Of a stretch of 62,118 nt of DNA, positions 1 to 8,058 are shown piece by piece. A model generated the notes under the pieces. That model saw nothing but the letters and a program-made list of their open reading frames with translations, had not been told where the DNA came from and ran no database searches. Position 1 is the stretch's first letter. Each line of letters starts with the position of its first letter. The position numbers and the translations under genes were made by a program. Source of the DNA: Bacteroidales bacterium UBA3764 (GTDB lineage: Bacteria > Bacteroidota > Bacteroidia > Bacteroidales > UBA932); assembly GCA_002371115.1 (NCBI GenBank), contig DFFY01000056.1:1-62118 (forward strand). Direction: 5' to 3'.

Positions 1-856
1 TGGTCACCAGGTTCAGGATGCCGCCCTTGCCGTCCGCGTCGCCGGGGTACCAGTTCTGAACGGTGGAGTACTTGACATCGGCATCTTTTTCTACAATAAT
101 CTCCACCACGGCGGCGTGGAGCTGCTGCTCGTCCCTCATGGGGGCGGTGCAACCTTCCATGTAGCTGACGTAGGAGCCTTCATCGGCCACAATAAGCGTA
201 CGCTCGAACTGGCCGGTGCCGCGCGCGTTGATGCGGAAGTAGCTGCTGAGCTCCATGGGACAGCGGACGCCCTTGGGGATGTAGCAGAAGGACCCGTCGG
301 AGAAAACGGCGCTGTTCAGGGCCGCGAAATAGTTGTCGGAGGGCGGCACCACGGAGGCCAGATACTTGCGTACCAGGTCCGGATGCTCCTTTACGGCCTC
401 CGAGAAGGAGCAGAAGATAATGCCCTTGTCCGCCAGGGTTTTCCGGAAGGTGGTGGTGACCGATACGGAGTCGAAGACGGCGTCCACCGCCACAACGCCC
501 GCCAGCACGTCCCGCTCCTTGAGTGGAATGCCCAGCTTGTCAAACGTTTCCGCCAGCTTGGGGTCTATCTCCTTGGGGCGGTCCTTGTCCTTTTTGGGCG
601 CCGCAAAATAGATAATATCCTGAAAATCAATTTCCGGCATATCCAGGTGGGCCCAGTCCGGCTGCGGCATAGCCTGCCACTTGCGGAAGGCGTCCAGGCG
701 GAATTCCAGCAGCCACTGAGGCTCCTCTTTCCGCTGGGAAATGAGCCGCACAATGTCCTCGCTCAGCCCTTTGGGAATGAACTCCTGCTCTACGTCCGTC
801 ACAAAGCCCTCCTTGTATTCCCCGGAGGTAAACTGCTGTATGATATCTTCTGCCAT
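1..856 (-). CDS. sufB: Fe-S cluster assembly protein SufB, 5' part
   Basis: This is the first 285 codons of SufB, the scaffold subunit of the SufBCD iron-sulfur assembly complex in the cytoplasm. The gene runs off the left edge; the family is usually about 480 residues, so the C-terminal part of the beta-helix core is missing. Recognisable stretches are CSFSEAVKEHPDLVRKYL, YIPKGVRCPMELSSYFRIN and YVSYMEGCTAPMRDEQQLHA, which are typical SufB core segments. The ATG at 856 was chosen because a TATCTTTG promoter box lies only 6 nt upstream (863-870), so the transcript would be nearly leaderless. No sufC or sufD is visible because they would lie outside the window. Confidence 0.95.
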   Translation of the reverse strand, partial: MAEDIIQQFTSGEYKEGFVTDVEQEFIPKGLSEDIVRLISQRKEEPQWLLEFRLDAFRKWQAMPQPDWAHLDMPEIDFQDIIYFAAPKKDKDRPKEIDPKLAETFDKLGIPLKERDVLAGVVAVDAVFDSVSVTTTFRKTLADKGIIFCSFSEAVKEHPDLVRKYLASVVPPSDNYFAALNSAVFSDGSFCYIPKGVRCPMELSSYFRINARGTGQFERTLIVADEGSYVSYMEGCTAPMRDEQQLHAAVVEIIVEKDADVKYSTVQNWYPGDADGKGGILNLVT

Positions 857-862
857 AGTCTG

Positions 863-870
863 CAAAGATA
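863..870 (-). promoter_or_regulatory. Bacteroidetes -7 box of sufB
   Basis: TATCTTTG on the minus strand fits the Bacteroidetes TAnnTTTG -7 element. It sits 6 nt before the sufB ATG. No clear -33 TTTG was seen. Confidence 0.55.
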
Positions 871-890
871 CAATTTTTGGCCGATTTTAC

Positions 891-1979
891 CTACAGCGCC
901 AGGTCCACCAGCACAATGGCGGCCATGGCCTCCACAATCACCGGCGTCCTAAGGGCAAAGCATACGTCGTGCCGCCCCGGGATGCCGGCTTTGGCTATGC
1001 TGGCAGTGGGTTTGAAGGCCACGCGGAACACCAGCGGGTTGCCGTTGGTGATGCCGCCGTTCACGCCGCCGGCGTGGTTGGTCACGGGCGGCTGCGGGCG
1101 CTTGTGACGGCCGCAGCAGTGATGGCCCTCGCCTTCGCCGTGGTGGCAGCATTCGTGAGATTCTTCGCCGTGCTCAGAATGACAATGGCACTCGTGGCCT
1201 TCTTCGTGTTCCCCATGGCAGCAATGATGCTCCTCCCCCTCTTCATGGTGGCAGTGGTGCTCCGGGAAGGGGTCGTTGTGCTGTGAGCCGCGCATGGCCG
1301 CAGCGGCAAAACCGTCGCCAAACTCAATGCCCCGCACGCCCGGAATGGCAAAAATGGCATGGGAAATCTGGCTTTCCACACTGTTCCAGAAGGGTTCTCC
1401 CAGACCGATGGGAAGGTTCTCCACCACGCATTCCACTACGCCGCCCAGGGAGTCGCCGTCGGCCTGCGCCGCTTCCAGGGCGGGCTTCCAGGCAGTGGAG
1501 TCCTTGAGACCGCCCACCTCAGTGAGGGCCGCGTGAAATTGGGCAAAGTAGAGCATCTTTTTGGCAACCACGCCGGCAGCGACGATGCCCAGGGTGAGCC
1601 GGCCGCTGAAATGGCCGCCGCCCCGCGGGTCGTTGAAGCCGCCAAACTTGAGATTGGCGGTAAAGTCCGCATGGCCCGGGCGGGGATGCTGCCGGAACTG
1701 CTCGTAGTCCTCGCTGCGGGTGTTCTCGTTGCGGAACAGGATGGTAAGCGGGGCGCCGGTGGTGTGGCCCTCGTACACGCCGGAGACTATCTCCGGAAGG
1801 TCGGACTCTATACGGGGCGTCGTGCCCAGGGCGCCGGCCTTGCGGCGGGAGAGGTCTTCTGCAAAATCGGCCTCACTCAGCGGAATGCCGGGCAGCACGC
1901 CGTCCAGCGTGACGCCGATTCTCTCGCCATGGGATTCACCAAAAATACTTACTCTAAACTTGCTTCCAAATGTATTCAT
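891..1979 (-). CDS. aroC: Chorismate synthase with a His/Cys-rich insertion
   Basis: AroC converts 5-enolpyruvylshikimate-3-phosphate to chorismate using reduced FMN. The N-terminal FGESHG motif, the RPGHADF segment, GGGHFSGRLT and the TNHAGGVNGGITNG segment identify the family. Between GSQHNDPF (about residue 235) and TNHAGG (about residue 297) lies an insertion of roughly 50 residues composed mostly of His, Cys, Glu and Gly. In most homologues this loop is about 15 residues long. Part of its DNA matches a dispersed repeat also found in the MFS gene near 54980. The C-terminal tail seems short, ending soon after VEAMAAIVLVDLAL. It is the last gene of the aroB-aroDA-aroC operon, starting 27 bp after the aroDA stop. 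The enzyme assignment is firm; whether the insertion binds metal is unknown. Confidence 0.95.
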   Translation of the reverse strand: MNTFGSKFRVSIFGESHGERIGVTLDGVLPGIPLSEADFAEDLSRRKAGALGTTPRIESDLPEIVSGVYEGHTTGAPLTILFRNENTRSEDYEQFRQHPRPGHADFTANLKFGGFNDPRGGGHFSGRLTLGIVAAGVVAKKMLYFAQFHAALTEVGGLKDSTAWKPALEAAQADGDSLGGVVECVVENLPIGLGEPFWNSVESQISHAIFAIPGVRGIEFGDGFAAAAMRGSQHNDPFPEHHCHHEEGEEHHCCHGEHEEGHECHCHSEHGEESHECCHHGEGEGHHCCGRHKRPQPPVTNHAGGVNGGITNGNPLVFRVAFKPTASIAKAGIPGRHDVCFALRTPVIVEAMAAIVLVDLAL

Positions 1980-1992
1980 AGCACTTGTTTTT

Positions 1993-2072
1993 GAGATACA
2001 CTCGACTCACTTCGTTCGCTCGGTATGACAGGGTTTGTCATTTCGACCGAGCGGAGCGAGTGGAGAAATCTC
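1993..2072. repeat. Inverted pair of dispersed repeats between aroDA and aroC
   Basis: Two arms of about 37 nt (1993-2030 and 2036-2072) face each other across a 5-nt loop. Outer bases pair as GAGATaCACTCG against CGAGTGgAGAAATCTC, and inner bases pair as CGCTCGGTATGACA against TGTCATTTCGACCGAGCG. The sequence belongs to the TGTCAT...GAATCTC class of dispersed repeats. The 3' end of aroDA reads into it, which adds the C-terminal residues NDKPCHTERTK. It could act as an RNA hairpin within the operon. Confidence 0.8.
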
Positions 2073-4037
2073 ATTATCAAATAAACGGTTAAAATCAGGG
2101 AAGGATTTGGCGACGCAGGCGGTGTCGTCAATGGTGACGGGGCTGTCTGCACCCAGGGCGGCCACCTTCAGGGCCATCACCATGCGGTGGTCCCCAAAGG
2201 AAGGATAGGCGCCCCCCTTGAGCAACAGCCCTGTAGTCAGCCTTTGGGCAAGAGAAATGCCGGATACCACCATTTCGTCCTCGTTTACCACCACTTCCAC
2301 GCCCATCTGCCGGAGGGTTTGTTCGATGGCGGTGGCGCGGTCCGTCTCTTTGTGCCGCAGCCGCTCCACGCCCAGCAGCCGACTTTCACCCGGGCAGAAG
2401 GCGGCCAAAACCGCCACCATGGGGAACAGGTCCGGGCAGTTGTTCAAATCGGCCCGGAAAGGGCTCAGCGGCGCACGCTTTACGTGGATGGGACCGTCCG
2501 GTCCGTCCAGCTGCGACATGCTGGCGCCGGCTTCCGTGAGGATGTCCATGATGGAAATATCGGCCTGGAGGGAACGCGTGTCCAGCCCGCTCACCTCTAC
2601 ATCGCCGAAGATGGCACCGGCCACCAGGAACGGGGCGGCGCCGGACCAGTCCGCCTCAATGGCAAAATCGGCCGCCTGATAGCGCTGACCGCCCTTGATG
2701 CGGAAGTTCACGCCCGTGCACAGGCTCCAGTCCTGCGTTTCCAGGAAATCGTCCCCGCCCTCCATCTCCGAGCCAATCTTGATGCCGAATTTTTTGAGGA
2801 CGTCCACGGTGATGAACAGATACGGGATGCTGCGGGGCTCATGGACGTACAGGACCGATTTTTCGCTGAGCAGCGGCAGGGCGGCCAGCAGACCGCTCAC
2901 CAGTTGTGAGCCGCCTTTGCCGGAGACATCGGCCCGGCCGGGCAGCAGCGGACCCGCCACCCGGAGCGGCAGGTAGCAGTCTGTTTTACGAGATGCATTG
3001 CTCTCCGGGTACAGCCGCGCGCCGTAGGCGGCCATGATATCGTGCGCATCCGTCAGGGGACGCGCGAGTAGTGTTTTTTCGCCCGTGACCCGCACGGGGG
3101 CCGGCGACAGGGCCGCCAATAGCGGAATCATAAGCCGCGTCAGGAAACCGGACTCGCCGGTATGCAGTTCCTGCAGGTGCAGTCCGCCTTCGCGGGCGCC
3201 GATTCCTTCTATAATTAACTGGGAACCATCCACTTGCACCTTTGCGCCCAGGGCCTGGGCCGCCTTCAGGGCACTCTCGTTGTCCCCGCAGGGCGAATAG
3301 CCGCCCAGGTGCGAGGTCCCCTCCGCCAGCGCCGCCGCAATAATGGCCCGCTGGGCAAAACTCTTGGACGCCGGCATGGGCAGCATCTCCGCCTTCACAA
3401 AGCGGAAATTGCCGTACACGGCCTGTCGCATGGCCTCTGCGGTCCATTGGCCGGGGGCAGTGGCATCCTCTTCGCTTAGGCAGGCATAGGTAAACGGTGC
3501 GCCGCGTTTCAGCGCTTCCAGGCGCGAGGCGCGGCCTTTTTCGCCCATGCAGAAGGCCACCAGGGTGCCGGGCGCAGCGGCCTCATACAGCTGCGCGACC
3601 ACGGCATTATCGGCCTCAGAAGTGGCTGTAGTGACGATTTTCACCACCTCTCCGCCAAACTGGCGGGCGCGTTCCACCAGGGATTGCAGCACCGGGAGCG
3701 GCGGGGTGTCCGTGAAGTTGTGGTACGAGCGGATGAGCACCGTGCCCCACTCGCGGCAGGCCTCGCGGATGCGACGCCCCACGGCGGCGGGCGCCTCCAT
3801 CTCCAGGTCCACGTACTTGGCACCGGCCTGGATGGCCCGCTCAAGAATGGCTGGGGCCTGGGATTCTTCCGCCAATCGGCACGTAGCGATGAGCGGAACG
3901 TCGGACTCCGAGAAGAGCTGGTCTATCTCCTCTTCCTCCAGGGCACAGCGGTCCAGGCGGATTTCCGCCATCTCCAGCCCGGGCAGGAGGTCCAGGATTT
4001 CCTGCAGTTCCTTATTTTGTAGCGAAGTAACAATCAT
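2007..4037 (-). CDS. Fused type I 3-dehydroquinate dehydratase / EPSP synthase
   Basis: A 676-residue bifunctional protein of the shikimate pathway. Residues 1-210 form a type I dehydroquinase: EIRLDR at 25-30, the catalytic His in SYHNF (His106) and the Schiff-base Lys in VVKIVTTA (Lys133). Residues 218-660 form EPSP synthase (AroA), with MPASKSFAQR in place of the usual GSKSxxxR start, HKETDRA, and YPSFGDHRM near the end. The start at 4037 (MIVTSLQNKE) is preferred over an upstream in-frame codon because it begins the dehydroquinase fold; it overlaps the aroB end by 26 bp, indicating coupling. The last residues come from repeat DNA at 1993-2072. Only the order AroD-AroA is seen; separate aroD or aroA copies elsewhere cannot be excluded. 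Confidence 0.93.
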   Translation of the reverse strand: MIVTSLQNKELQEILDLLPGLEMAEIRLDRCALEEEEIDQLFSESDVPLIATCRLAEESQAPAILERAIQAGAKYVDLEMEAPAAVGRRIREACREWGTVLIRSYHNFTDTPPLPVLQSLVERARQFGGEVVKIVTTATSEADNAVVAQLYEAAAPGTLVAFCMGEKGRASRLEALKRGAPFTYACLSEEDATAPGQWTAEAMRQAVYGNFRFVKAEMLPMPASKSFAQRAIIAAALAEGTSHLGGYSPCGDNESALKAAQALGAKVQVDGSQLIIEGIGAREGGLHLQELHTGESGFLTRLMIPLLAALSPAPVRVTGEKTLLARPLTDAHDIMAAYGARLYPESNASRKTDCYLPLRVAGPLLPGRADVSGKGGSQLVSGLLAALPLLSEKSVLYVHEPRSIPYLFITVDVLKKFGIKIGSEMEGGDDFLETQDWSLCTGVNFRIKGGQRYQAADFAIEADWSGAAPFLVAGAIFGDVEVSGLDTRSLQADISIMDILTEAGASMSQLDGPDGPIHVKRAPLSPFRADLNNCPDLFPMVAVLAAFCPGESRLLGVERLRHKETDRATAIEQTLRQMGVEVVVNEDEMVVSGISLAQRLTTGLLLKGGAYPSFGDHRMVMALKVAALGADSPVTIDDTACVAKSFPDFNRLFDNEISPLAPLGRNDKPCHTERTK

Positions 4038-5055
4038 AGGGTAATTCTTGCAAAATAACGTCTCCGGGGGCGCGCAGGAGCACAAATTTCACCTTTCCGC
4101 CCGCCGCTGCCTTCTTGTCTTTGCGCAAGGCTTCCACCAGCTCTTCCACCGGATACGGGCTTTCCGTCGGGAGGCCCACGGCGGTGAAATCGGCCTTGAG
4201 CTGCGCTGCAAGGCCTTTTTGCGCCACGCCTAAGCGCTCGGACAGCTCCGCCGCCAGGAGGATGCCCATGGCCACGGCTTCCCCGTGGGTGATATCGGCC
4301 CCTTTCTGGCGCGCCGCGTGCTCGATGGCATGCCCGAAGGTGTGCCCAAGGTTCAGTTTGGCGCGGACGCCGTGCTCCTCCGGGTCCTCCGTGACGATTT
4401 GCGCCTTGATGGCCGCCGCCCGCCGGATGTCGTCCTCAAATTGGGCCGATTTTAAGGACGAAGTGCCCATTTCGACCCTCTCGTCCTCATTTTGGGCCGA
4501 TTTTAAGGACGAGACGGTGGCGGCATAGGCCGGACCGTCGCCGATGAGGAAGGTTTTAAGCAGTTCCGCCAGACCGCAGCGCCACTCGCGCTCCGGCAGC
4601 GTGCGCAGGAAGGCGGCCTCCAGCACCGTGAATTCCGGCATACGGAAGGCGCCCAGCATGTTTTTGTAGCCGTCCAGGTTCACGCCCGTTTTTCCGCCGA
4701 TGGCCGCGTCCACCTGCGCCAAGAGCGTGGTGGGCACGTTCGCATAGCGGATGCCGCGCTTGTAGATGGCGGCCGTGAAGCCCACCAGATCCGTGGTGAT
4801 GCCGCCGCCGACAGCCAGCAGGAGGGCGCCGCGGGAGGCATCGGCCTGTAAAAGCCAGCGCTCCAGGGCCTGCACCGTTTCCAGGGTTTTGGCCTCCTCC
4901 GAGGTTTCCAAAGCCAGCGAGGCGCGCACCGGAAGGGCATCGAGCAGCGGCAAGGCGACGCTTCCCGCGTTTTTGTCGTACACCACAAAGAGCTCCGGCT
5001 CCGTTTGCAGGCGGGCCAGGGCTTCGGATAAGGAAACGAGGACGGGTGCAGTCAT
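4012..5055 (-). CDS. aroB: 3-dehydroquinate synthase
   Basis: A cytoplasmic NAD- and metal-dependent enzyme converting DAHP to 3-dehydroquinate. Family motifs are LLAVGGGITTDLVGFTAAIY, the segment ending in VDAAIGGKTGVN, and metal-ligand regions around LNLGHTFGHAIEH and ITHGEAVAMGI. Residues 182-207 contain an extra segment with two copies of SSLKSAQ(N/F)ED, encoded by a 31-bp direct repeat, placed just before the conserved DIRRAAAIKAQIV helix. This insertion is unusual and probably forms a surface loop. aroB is the first gene of the operon. A TATCTTTG box at 5074-5081 gives a short leader. Confidence 0.95.
   Translation of the reverse strand: MTAPVLVSLSEALARLQTEPELFVVYDKNAGSVALPLLDALPVRASLALETSEEAKTLETVQALERWLLQADASRGALLLAVGGGITTDLVGFTAAIYKRGIRYANVPTTLLAQVDAAIGGKTGVNLDGYKNMLGAFRMPEFTVLEAAFLRTLPEREWRCGLAELLKTFLIGDGPAYAATVSSLKSAQNEDERVEMGTSSLKSAQFEDDIRRAAAIKAQIVTEDPEEHGVRAKLNLGHTFGHAIEHAARQKGADITHGEAVAMGILLAAELSERLGVAQKGLAAQLKADFTAVGLPTESPYPVEELVEALRKDKKAAAGGKVKFVLLRAPGDVILQELPYDCYFATK
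4431..4512. repeat. Two 31-bp direct repeats inside aroB
   Basis: Copies at 4431-4461 and 4482-4512 share CGTCCTCA, then TTGGGCCGATTTTAAGGACGA, differing at two positions. Each repeat is itself partly palindromic (TCCT...AGGA). They stay in frame and add a duplicated SSLKSAQ motif to the protein. Confidence 0.85.
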
Positions 5056-5073
5056 AGTTAGACGTTTAAGTTA

Positions 5074-5081
5074 CAAAGATA
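5074..5081 (-). promoter_or_regulatory. -7 box of the aro operon
   Basis: TATCTTTG on the minus strand, 18 nt before the aroB ATG, fits TAnnTTTG. It lies back to back with the tRNA promoter at 5091-5122. Confidence 0.5.
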
Positions 5082-5090
5082 ACGGAAAAA

Positions 5091-5122
5091 TTTGGCAGTT
5101 CCCCGAATTTAGCCTAAATTTG
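5091..5122 (+). promoter_or_regulatory. tRNA-Leu promoter
   Basis: TTTG at 5091-5094 and TAAATTTG at 5115-5122, spaced by 20 nt, match the Bacteroidetes -33/-7 consensus well. The tRNA begins 26 nt after the -7 box. Confidence 0.65.
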
Positions 5123-5148
5123 CAATCCTGTCTTATCCAAGACGCCCT

Positions 5149-5232
5149 GCCCGGATGGCGGAATTGGTAGACGCGCTGGACTCAAAATCCTGTGATAGCA
5201 ATATCGTGCGGGTTCGATTCCCGCTCTGGGCA
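5149..5232 (+). tRNA. tRNA-Leu(CAA)
   Basis: An 84-nt class II tRNA. The acceptor GCCCGGA pairs with TCTGGGC (one G-T). The D-arm contains AATTGGTAGACGCGC, the anticodon loop is CTCAAAA with anticodon CAA, the variable arm is long (TGATAGCAATATCG), and the T-arm is GCGGGTTCGATTCCCGC. The acceptor end is followed by AC, and CCA is not fully encoded. Its last 18 bases are part of the 19-bp duplication that bounds the integrated island, so the tRNA was regenerated by integration. Confidence 0.95.
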
Positions 5233-5233
5233 C
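5215..5233 (+). repeat. Attachment site copy at tRNA end (attL/attR)
   Basis: CGATTCCCGCTCTGGGCAC lies in the T-arm and acceptor end of tRNA-Leu and is repeated exactly at 15901-15919. The integrase gene lies just inside the far copy. Confidence 0.9.
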
Positions 5234-5237
5234 GAGC

Positions 5238-5277
5238 AAAATCCGTAACAATCTCGAAATTAGATTGTTATGGATTT
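5238..5277 (+). terminator. Terminator after tRNA-Leu, supplied by the island
   Basis: AAATCCGTAACAATCT and AGATTGTTATGGATTT form a 16-bp stem with one G-T or mismatch around an 8-nt loop, followed by CTCTTTTCTTTTT. It would end the tRNA transcript after integration displaced the original terminator. Confidence 0.75.
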
Positions 5278-5340
5278 CTCTTTTCTTTTTGCACGACATT
5301 TGCGCAACGGAAATGGGATAGGCGTGCGGTTGACATCGAA

Positions 5341-8046
5341 CTACATCGGATAGATAACATTTCGTAGTGCATAATATACTCCGCCTTCTTCTATCCATGA
5401 CGCAGGAACATATATTTTACAATGGTAATATAAAAAACTGCTAAGTAACGAAATGGGAAAACATGCATGGAGATATATTGTAGCATTGTTGAAGGCGTAA
5501 CCATCACAATTGCAGCAGGTCTCAGGAATAACTATTGTCAGTTTACTGGAGGACACAAAAGCCCACCCACTAATAGTATTAATTACAGGAATATTTACGT
5601 TTTCAAGATTTGTACATTCCAAAAATGCGCCCCTTCCAATAGTTGTGGCCACAGGCAGATCAATGCTCGCAAGACTTGTGCAGCCGATAAACGCATCAGT
5701 TTCAATAGTTGTGGCAGAAGGTAAATCAATGCTCGCAAGATTTGTACATTCCCTAAATGCATGCTCACCAATAGTTGTGGCTGAAGGTAAATTAATGCTC
5801 GCAAGATTTGTACATTCCCTAAATGCATGCTCACCAATAGTTGTAGCAGAAGGTAAATCAATGCTCGCAAGACTTGTGCAGTCGAGAAACGCCATCTTGC
5901 CAATTGTTGTGGCCACAGGCAGATCAATGCTCGCAAGACTTGTGCAATTGCTAAATGCGCCCCCTCCAATAGTTGTGGCAGAAGGTAAATCAATGCTCGC
6001 AAGACTTGTGCAATTGCTAAATGCGCCCCCTCCAATAGTTGTGGCAGAAGGTAAATCAATGCTCGCAAGATTTGTACATTCCAAAAATGCGCCCTCTCCA
6101 ATAGTTGTGGCCACAGGCAGATCAATGCTCGCAAGATTTGTACATTCCCAAAATGCCTGCTCACCAATAGTTGTAGCAGAAGGTAAATCAATGCTCGCAA
6201 GACTTGTGCAATGGCTAAATGCGCTCCTACCAATAGTTGTGGCTGAAGGTAAATCAATGCTCGCAAGACTTGTGCAGCAGATAAACGCATCAGCTTCAAT
6301 AGTTGTAGCAGTAGGAAAACTAACACTTTCTAAACTCGTACAACACCAAAACGCACGCTCTTTTATGCTGATAACTGTCGGTGAATAAATGCTCTTCAAG
6401 TTACCAAAGTTATAGTCAGTAATAATTACAGTAACCGGTGAACTGAAGACAATACGACCAACACCATTTATATATGTGTTGGAAATAGTAATATCCTCAT
6501 AGCCCCAATAGGCTGTGTCAATGATTTTCCCGTCGGTCGTAGTATAATAGATGACATTGGGGGATTCATCCGTATGAAACGATTGCGTAGTTCCGGTCAG
6601 TTCATAAACACCATTGTGATATTTTACGTAACCAGTATAGCTGTAGTCGGTGTTGTCTTCAAGTTCATTGAAGTCAATTTCAAGGGATACGATAGACATA
6701 TCCTCAATTTCATCAATAGAATAATTCGTTATGACTTCTTCGGTGAAAGGGATATACCGCGTTTCTCCCGAGGCAAGATTCTGTAAAAACAAACCAGCTT
6801 CTACATCATCGCTATCCGCCTCTGAAGCCTTCGTGTTGGCACGAACTGAATATTGTTTCAGGTTGTCAGAATATGTCGGCACCTTTGCTCGGCCACGGTA
6901 TCCGACTTTGTCAACCTTTACAGGCTTTACTGCATAGCTATTGAGATGTACGCAACGATATGCATCGGACCCACGCCGATAAAAGCCATCTGTTCCATTA
7001 TAGTTTTTGAAGGCATCTTTAGAACTCTTTCCCAGTGTTATAAACGATGGGTAAAACTTACTAAACAGCTCAAGTACTCTTGAGCCTTTAATACTAGAAA
7101 CAGCACCAAAAAAATCCGCACAGTCTGCAGCCTCCAACACCTTGAATAATTCAGAATTCTTATTCCCTGCGTAACACATACTGGTCCACACAATTGTATT
7201 TTTGAACGGCCCAACAACATACTTATTTATACCTAAAAGCTTGCGCATTGTTTCCGCTGGAAGTTGAAGTGTATTAACGCCAGCCGTCTTTCCGTAATTA
7301 AATTCGTACTTATTTCGTTTAAGATAATTTATGTTCTCCATAGTACGCGGAATAGCGATCTCTCCTCTTTGTGTTCCATGAGATGCAATGAATACAAAAC
7401 TAAATTCGGAAAGGGCGACCAGATCATATAAATTCGTATACTCAACGATATGTGCAGAGCCATGAACAGCCTTTAAAACACCCTTTATCCCGGCATTATC
7501 CTCTTTCCTCAATTCTTTCCAGGGACACCAGATTGCAAACCCTTTTCCTCCAATCTTTCTCTCTGGAATGTTACTGCCCGTAGCTTTGGTATCGACTTGA
7601 TTTGTAGTCGCTATGCTTGGAGTACTCGCTTTGACCTCTACATCACCGTCGGAAGAAGATAACCCGTAATGAAGGGTCAGCGAATCCAGAGCGGCACGAA
7701 TAGATAACGAATCAACATCTGAAGGAATTGGTTCCGTCCAGCACTTCCCGGCAATATCGTACATGTAATCGTATCCCCCGGCGAAACTGAGAAACAAAAC
7801 GCTGTCCACAATTTCATACGATTCATAAGTCGGTAACTCTGAAGCGAATGCTATAAGAGATTCAAACATAACTCCTTCCCTATCAAGAAACGATGAGATT
7901 TGTTCTGCACCGTCCAGATATGTCAGGAATTTTTTATCATAGGTGTTTTCCTCTGTGGTCGAGTTATTTTCTAGAGCATGGCAGGAAGCCATAATCACTG
8001 TCAAAATCAAACTGAAGATGACGTGAACGGTGTTGTATTTCTTCAT
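5341..8046 (-). CDS. Lipoprotein with caspase-like domain and BspA-type LRRs
   Basis: A 901-residue exported protein. The signal peptide ends in a lipobox (VIMASC, Cys at about 22). Residues about 165-350 resemble the caspase/CHAT/gingipain fold: a strand ending FVFIASHGTQRGE (candidate catalytic His, about 222) and a later strand TIVWTSMCYAGN (candidate catalytic Cys, about 290). A beta-rich linker follows. Then come 12 near-identical 22-residue units of the form CTSLASIDLPSATTIGEQAF, the LRR_5/BspA repeat, and a short C-terminal tail. The gene starts 12 bp after the DUF262-HNH stop, so it is probably co-transcribed with the methyltransferase and nuclease. The LRR call is firm. The protease call rests on two motifs and their spacing. 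Confidence 0.8.
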   Translation of the reverse strand: MKKYNTVHVIFSLILTVIMASCHALENNSTTEENTYDKKFLTYLDGAEQISSFLDREGVMFESLIAFASELPTYESYEIVDSVLFLSFAGGYDYMYDIAGKCWTEPIPSDVDSLSIRAALDSLTLHYGLSSSDGDVEVKASTPSIATTNQVDTKATGSNIPERKIGGKGFAIWCPWKELRKEDNAGIKGVLKAVHGSAHIVEYTNLYDLVALSEFSFVFIASHGTQRGEIAIPRTMENINYLKRNKYEFNYGKTAGVNTLQLPAETMRKLLGINKYVVGPFKNTIVWTSMCYAGNKNSELFKVLEAADCADFFGAVSSIKGSRVLELFSKFYPSFITLGKSSKDAFKNYNGTDGFYRRGSDAYRCVHLNSYAVKPVKVDKVGYRGRAKVPTYSDNLKQYSVRANTKASEADSDDVEAGLFLQNLASGETRYIPFTEEVITNYSIDEIEDMSIVSLEIDFNELEDNTDYSYTGYVKYHNGVYELTGTTQSFHTDESPNVIYYTTTDGKIIDTAYWGYEDITISNTYINGVGRIVFSSPVTVIITDYNFGNLKSIYSPTVISIKERAFWCCTSLESVSFPTATTIEADAFICCTSLASIDLPSATTIGRSAFSHCTSLASIDLPSATTIGEQAFWECTNLASIDLPVATTIGEGAFLECTNLASIDLPSATTIGGGAFSNCTSLASIDLPSATTIGGGAFSNCTSLASIDLPVATTIGKMAFLDCTSLASIDLPSATTIGEHAFRECTNLASINLPSATTIGEHAFRECTNLASIDLPSATTIETDAFIGCTSLASIDLPVATTIGRGAFLECTNLENVNIPVINTISGWAFVSSSKLTIVIPETCCNCDGYAFNNATIYLHACFPISLLSSFLYYHCKIYVPASWIEEGGVYYALRNVIYPM
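5551..6342 (-). repeat. Twelve 66-bp tandem repeats encoding LRR units
   Basis: Each 66-bp unit encodes 22 residues of the BspA LRR. Several units are almost identical at DNA level, for example the two adjacent units encoding IGGGAFSN and the two encoding IGEHAFRE. This favours copy-number change by slippage or recombination. Confidence 0.9.
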
Positions 8047-8058
8047 ATACTGATGATA

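Noticed and set aside
5551..6342. Possible CRISPR array
   Set aside because: Repeats are contiguous, 66 bp, coding and without unique spacers; no cas genes.
5510..6388. Long plus-strand reading frame opposite the LRR region
   Set aside because: It is the mirror of the 66-bp repeats; an open antisense frame follows from repeating one unit. No start signals or known domain.
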